Source: Fistularia commersonii (Eukaryota; Chordata; Actinopteri; Syngnathiformes; Fistulariidae). From it: a stretch of 64,000 bases of DNA. The notes under the pieces are model-generated. The model did not search any database. It saw nothing but the letters and a program-made list of their open reading frames with translations, and was not told the DNA's origin. Numbering within the stretch: the stretch's first letter is position 1; the number at the start of each line of letters is the position of its first letter. The stretch spans positions 3,364,232 through 3,428,231 of the forward strand of contig JBBMNZ010000001.1 of NCBI GenBank assembly GCA_037954325.1, read 5' to 3'. Positions 58,889-64,000 of this stretch are shown here, piece after piece. Made by a program: the position numbers and the translations under genes.

Positions 58889-59488
58889 TACCGTATTTTT
58901 CGCACTATAAGGTGCACTTAGAATTCTTAAATCTTCTCAAAAGTCGTCCATGTGTATGAGCTCATGTTGTGCTGACTGACCTCCAACCAGTTTTATGTGC
59001 CACAGTGCGCTCAAACATCTGTCAAAATATTTTAGTGTGACTTTGGAAAGCGACAAAACCGCTTGACTGATTGTCGGACCGTTCCCACCTGACACGGGGA
59101 CGTCTTATTAAAATCAGTCCTTGGTTTAGATATCCTTTATTGATCCACATTGGGGGAATTTTTTTGTCACAGCAGCGGCAACAATGACAACATCAATAAA
59201 TATGACAAACAATTAAAGATAGCAAAGGACATCCACAAATAAATATACAGCAAAGTGAACAACAACAAGGATAAGAACAGGAACAGAGTGACAATAAATA
59301 TGACAAAAATAAATATGATGCGAATGGAGTGACAGATAAAAAAATAAACATTTGATAACTAATTATGTAGAGCTGGAATTTAATGTTGTTGCAACCTCAC
59401 ACTAACGCTGGGAATGATAAATGTTATGTATGAAAATAGAACCGTTCATTGATATGGCGGCTTATAATTTGGTCCGTAAAATACGATA
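58889..59488. mobile_element. MITE with TACCGTATTTTTCG termini, holding a nested LINE tail
   Basis: The left end TACCGTATTTTTCGCACTAT and the right end, whose complement is TATCGTATTTTACGGACC, form an imperfect inverted repeat. GGCGGCTTATAATTTGG lies just inside the right end. A LINE 3' fragment occupies about 59127-59345. Confidence 0.6.
59127..59345 (-). mobile_element. LINE 3' UTR fragment inserted in the MITE
   Basis: TATCCTTTATTGATCCACAT then AGCAGCGGCAACAATGACAA and AAAGATAGCAAAGGACATCC. The same family as 26181-26755. Confidence 0.5.
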
Positions 59489-59489
59489 A

Positions 59490-60352
59490 CTCAAATCAGT
59501 GAAACGACCGACACACACTGTGAAGCTGATCGTTCCTGTGGGAAAAAAAGTTGTGTGTTGTGTACTCTCAGAACCCCCCCCACCCCCGCAAACACACACC
59601 CTCCGGGTGACGCACGACCGGCGGGGGGGGGTGTGTGCCCGGAACTGCGCTCCTAAGTTTGGGGCTGAGTATAAATATTTGGCCCCTAGTGACTCATCAC
59701 AACCTCCGGCTGTCAATCAAAATGTTGTTTTTGTTTAAATATCTGAAGGCGCGGCTTCCTTTTGTGTGTGTGTGTGTGAAGGGGATCGCATCCTTATGGG
59801 GGGTTACCATGGTGACCAACCATGACCATCGATGTGCATCGCGTATCAGTCTGCTTCTTCTTCTTTCACGTCTTCCTCGCTGTTTTAACAAACAAAAAAG
59901 CAGGTTAAAATCAAAATCCGCAAAAAAAAAATGGCCGCCCTTTTCATTAACGCGCATTGGGGCGGACGGGTTGGTTGCATGTACTCGACGCCACTCCTCG
60001 TTTCCACTCTTTCACACACACCAGAAACCCAGCAAACAAACTGAGGGGGAGCGGGAGGGTGGAAGAGGAAAAAGAAAGTCAAACAAACAGCAGGGTCTTA
60101 TCATTGTGTGTGTTTGTGTGTCGGTTTGAGTGCGAAGGGATGTTTCAGGTCCTGTCGCAGGAAGAACCGGCTCCCAAACATTCATCAGAGATGTTGAAGT
60201 GTGTGTGTGGGAGTGTGTGGCAAACACACACACACACAACACCTTGCCCGGGAGGGAGGGGGTGGGGTGAATGACAGGTCGTCCCGGCAACAGGACGAGT
60301 CGGTGCCTGGATGCGGCGCCGTCAAGGTTGTGTTTTACAGTCAGTGATAACA

Positions 60353-60387
<35 letters not shown>

Positions 60388-60486
60388 GCGCGCATGGACC
60401 TCTATTAGCGCTGTGATTCATGCTGATAAAGCACAATCACTACAGAGGATGTCAATACTTCTATCCTTGATAACCCAGATCTCTCC

Positions 60487-60528
<42 letters not shown>

Positions 60529-60723
60529 TGTGTGTGTTAACCACCTGCCGGACAACCTGATTTGACTGAGAAACACACCCCCGCAGGGGAGTGCCAAACC
60601 AAACACTCGCCCACTCTGAGATAAAGCTGGTGGAAGCGAGTCACTTCAGGGGCCCGGATTACGGCCGAGGAACCGCCGTCCGTCAGATGGAGGCCCCTCT
60701 TTTGGGTTTACAGTAGCCCCCCC

Positions 60724-60754
<31 letters not shown>

Positions 60755-61030
60755 TCTGCTTACCCAATGACCCTGTGTGTCATAACTTCCCCTTACTGTA
60801 AACGCAGCTGGAATCTGGACGGTGGAGCGTGGGAGGACCAATACGGGGCCCCGGGGGCCAAACAAGCCTTCGTACAAGGACTTAAATCAAATTAAAATTA
60901 CGCATTCCTGCCGGGTTAGACGGGAGTCGGGGTGGTTAGTGGGGGGGGGGCGTCCTTAGAAATGCGTGACGTACGCGGCAACCGTTCTCCAAACAACGCA
61001 ACTCCGGACGTCAGTTCCTTTTATTTTTTA
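59490..61030. other. Downstream intergenic region, no gene seen
   Basis: CA/TG tracts at about 60356-60386, 60491-60537 and 60724-60750. Open frames here are broken by repeats and lack recognisable motifs. Confidence 0.5.
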
Positions 61031-61096
61031 ATTGTCTTTCGTTTAAGGGAGCAGGGAATTGAACCGCCAACCTATGAGCCATCGACTCATAGGATA
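61030..61096 (-). repeat. tRNA-like SINE remnant
   Basis: On the minus strand GGCTCATAGGTTGGCGGTTC then AATTCCCTGCTCCC resembles the B-box and T-arm part of a tRNA-derived SINE (GGTTCAATTCC, one mismatch to the B-box). A CCTATGAG/CTCATAGG hairpin overlaps it. No A-box was found. Confidence 0.4.
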
Positions 61097-61746
61097 TAAT
61101 CGAATAATACTCTGGTTTAGTTCGTGCGGGTAATTTTCTGGTACATTTCCCGGATGTTTACGTCAATCCCCACCGTAATTGAAGCGTTTGATTGGTTACC
61201 GTGGCGACGGGGTTTTCGTCATCCCCCTCCCCTGCCCTTCGCCATATCCTTTAAATCCACACTTTCCGCACAAAACAAAATTAAAATAAGGGGCGGCGCG
61301 GTGGTGGGGGTTAGGACAACTAGCTTAGTGTAAATGTGGCTGCAGTCAAAATGAGAACAAAAATAAAACACTAAAATTGCATTAAATGTTGTTTTCAGGG
61401 GGCAGGAAAATAACGGAGTTTAACCGAGCAGATGTTCTGGTCGTCTGCTGCCGTTTTATTTTTCATCCAGGAGCGTTTAAAAGCCCTAATCGGATCCACA
61501 TTGAAGGGACGGAGCTCCCAGACGCCGAGGCCTGAAAACACTTCCAAGAAAGCGGCTTCGCACGACCCCGAACTCTCCCGGTGTGTTTTTGTGTTTTGGT
61601 CAGAGCTCTCCGGCGAGAGACAAAAACACTGTCTGATTAGCTGGGAGAAAACATCCCACCCCCCCCTCCCCAGATTCTTTCTCATCAAGGATTTCCCCAC
61701 CGCTGGAGTGTTGTTCTCTGCCTTGTGTGCTATTACGCCCCCCCTC

Positions 61747-61748
<2 letters not shown>

Positions 61749-61787
<39 letters not shown>
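61749..61787. repeat. (CA)n microsatellite
   Basis: Pure CA tract. Confidence 0.95.
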
Positions 61788-62289
61788 GTAGCACACTGGG
61801 TCAATGAACCGCGTGTTGTGTAAGACTGCCGTCGACCCTCAGCTGGACGCCTCCTACTGCTCCTGCCTGTTTGGGCGCCTCTTCAGGCAGATTTGTGATG
61901 GGCTGAGGAGTGTGTGTGTGTGTGTGTGTGTGTTGGGGGGGTTCAGAAGGAGTGGGTGTCATAACCCTAACCCTGGCCAACGGAGTGGACGGCTGTGACG
62001 TGAGGTGAACCGATAATCCTCCGCCGCACCCTCGACCGCTCAATGTGGAAAAATGCGTACACAACAACTTCCTGTTGTGGAACGGGACTAGCCAGAAACA
62101 TGCTAATGTCATGCACTTTTTTATTCATATTAACTGAATTCAAAAGAAACATACATAGTGAGCATGGAAGTTTCGAGAAAACAATCATAGAAAAATATTA
62201 TTAAACAAATGTAAGCACTTTAATTGATAATGCAAAAACATCCAATGGTGAAAATCTATGGGGCTCTCGATGACAACCGTGTTGATGCT

Positions 62290-62660
62290 AACGCCAGCGG
62301 CTAGCTCCCTTCTGTGAATGTTAGCAATTGAAGATCAGTCCACTTAGCATCTTTAACATCTAAATTGTTGACACAGACTCAGACAGCTAGCCAGCTGTGA
62401 GCCATAGCAATCGAAGACCAGCCCCTATTAGCATCTTTAGCATCTAAAGTGTCGATACCTTTTTCAGGTAGCTAGCCCTCCTTGGGGGCATTAGCAATTG
62501 AAGATCAGCCCCTTATAGCATTTTTAGCATCTAAGTGTTGAAGCTTACAAGGGCAGCTAGCCCTCGTCTGTGAGCGTTAACAATCGAAGATAAGCCCCTT
62601 TTAGCATCTTTAGCATTTAAAGTATTGACGTTGACCCCTGCAGCTATACTTCCTCTGTTA
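62290..62660. repeat. Minisatellite of about 85 bp (GAAGATCAGCCCCTTTTAGC), four copies
   Basis: GAAGAYCAG or GAAGATAAG cores begin at about 62330, 62413, 62500 and 62586. Each is followed by TTAGCATCTTTAGCATCTAA and a GCTAGCC-containing spacer. Confidence 0.85.
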
Positions 62661-62699
62661 ATGTAAGCAAACAGGTAACAGCAACTGTAGCGTTTTTAG

Positions 62700-64000
62700 C
62701 TCTCTTGTCGATGATTACTGCACTTTCTTATCCTCTGGATCATCTGGCCTCACGAGATACCTGCTAGCTAAGGCCCGGAGGAACAGCAAACACCAATTTA
62801 ATTGGTCAAACTTGTGGAACCTTGAAGGACTCACTGCAATCCTGCACAAATTGTGCTAACATAGTGCGATATAGTCACTGGTCGCTTATGTATCTTTATT
62901 TTCAGGGTTACCGTGTGAGGGAAAAAAATGGCGTGATAGTCCACAATATTGAATTCTAAACTGGAATTGGTGGAAAATACTTTTAGCGTGCAGCTGGACG
63001 TCACAAGATGTGCTTATTTGACCTTAAAGGGAGACGGAGGTGTTGGATTTGGAGCGTTCCAAAAACTAATCCGGTAGCCTTGACCTAAAACTTCGACTCG
63101 GAACGAAACCCTCCATAAACCTGCCGCGTCGCTCCGGGTTCGGGAGTCCCACGCCCGTCCCCTAACCCCCGGTTCCCGCTCGGTCGCGCGGCGCTGAGCG
63201 CTAATCGAATGAGCTGCGTCAACAACACGTGCGTCATCCGACGGCAGCATATGAGAAGAGAACCGGGAACAGATGTGGGCTGAACATTCCCTCGGCAGTG
63301 TGCGATTTTCTGCTCTTGACAAAATAATGATGCTTTATGATGTGTTGGGATAGGATTTAAGCCCCAGCCGCCGACCCCCCCCCCCCTTTCACCTCCTGTA
63401 CTCCAGAGTACTTTGGTCAGGCTCCTCATCCCCTGAGATAAGACCAATCCAAATTGAAGTAAGAAACCCAGAAGTACGGCGGATTACCCGGGTTGTCTGT
63501 GTCCTCGCACCAGGACGGAACATCCTGAGATCTTAGAATCCAATTCTGCTTTGCTTGTTGTTGTTGTTGTTTTTTCACGCGGAGTCAGACGCCGTCTCCG
63601 AGCCGGACCGGACGCCTGTTGACCTTCTCCGGGCCCAGACCCCGGTACCTTCAACGGTCATCTGCGAAAGCTACGAGGTTCCCAATTAGGAAGCGGCGTT
63701 ACGGGTTCGGATCACACGAATCCGGGAAACCCGGCGGACCGATTGTGGCACAGAGGTCCGTTGTGGAGGGTGAGTCGTGCATAAATAAAAGCTTTCGGTA
63801 ATTGGGAGAAACTATTGTACATTAATATAAATCCGACATCCCCGTGTGGGGGCCTATTTTTAGCGAAACGCACTCCCTGTTCCGAGGACAGCGGTACGTT
63901 TTTACTAGCCTACTGATCCCGTTTAAAACCAAAAGTAAACAAAGCCTCTTGGGAGGTCACATCATCTGCCAAGAACAATATGGACGAATGTTCTCGACAG
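62700..64000. other. Right-edge intergenic region, no gene seen
   Basis: No repeat family or exon chain is recognised. One more CTATTTTTAG decamer occurs at 63854-63863. The right edge is simply cut. Confidence 0.5.

Noticed and set aside
61432..61791. 119-codon open frame
   Set aside because: It has no recognisable motif and runs into a CA repeat; no splice context supports it.

Overview
This window is vertebrate nuclear DNA, most likely from a teleost fish. The evidence is spliced genes with phase-consistent GT-AG introns, a very high density of (CA)n/(TG)n microsatellites, and fish-type transposon fossils: a Tc1-like element, hAT-like MITEs, Rex/CR1-like LINE 3' ends, a Penelope-like tail and a tRNA-type SINE. 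The adenylyl cyclase gene fits in about 33 kb, so the genome is fairly compact. I cannot name the species.

Layout. (1) 225-1681, plus strand: the last three coding exons of sirt5 (mitochondrial NAD-dependent lysine desuccinylase/demalonylase); the 5' part lies off the left edge. A poly(A) signal candidate is at 2067. (2) About 2.1-21.9 kb: intergenic DNA made mostly of repeats. It holds layered LINE, SINE and MITE insertions in a minisatellite (3.9-6.2 kb), a TG-repeat cluster (7.7-8.5 kb), a 120-bp tandem repeat (11.2-11.8 kb) and a nested MITE (13.4-14.2 kb). A few short exon-like stretches are unproven. (3) About 22.0-23.5 kb: a CpG-rich promoter, 5' UTR and exon 1 region with two exact MEF2-type motifs. 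(4) 22856-55587, plus strand: a complete 20-exon adcy1 gene (Ca2+/calmodulin-stimulated adenylyl cyclase type 1). The exons join to 1136 codons plus stop with every phase consistent; one intron uses a GC donor. Introns carry a dead Tc1 transposon (intron 17, antisense), LINE tails, MITEs and several minisatellites. (5) 55588 to about 57.5 kb: the probable adcy1 3' UTR. (6) 57.5-64 kb: intergenic repeats with no recognisable gene.

How the genes relate: sirt5 and adcy1 are neighbours in the same orientation, about 20 kb apart, with no visible functional link. AC1 makes cAMP in response to Ca2+/calmodulin at neuronal membranes; SIRT5 removes acidic acyl groups from mitochondrial proteins.

I found no prokaryote-like system, CRISPR array or novel gene cluster. 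The most unusual features are structural. The intron 17 acceptor is built from a minisatellite carrying about two dozen branch-point-like CTAAC motifs. Intron 8 has a complex insertion made of a perfect 34-bp palindrome next to a 23-bp exact copy of exon 14. Exons 5 and 10 are each bracketed by (TG)n upstream and (CA)n downstream. All calls rest on reading the sequence and on family knowledge; no database search was run.
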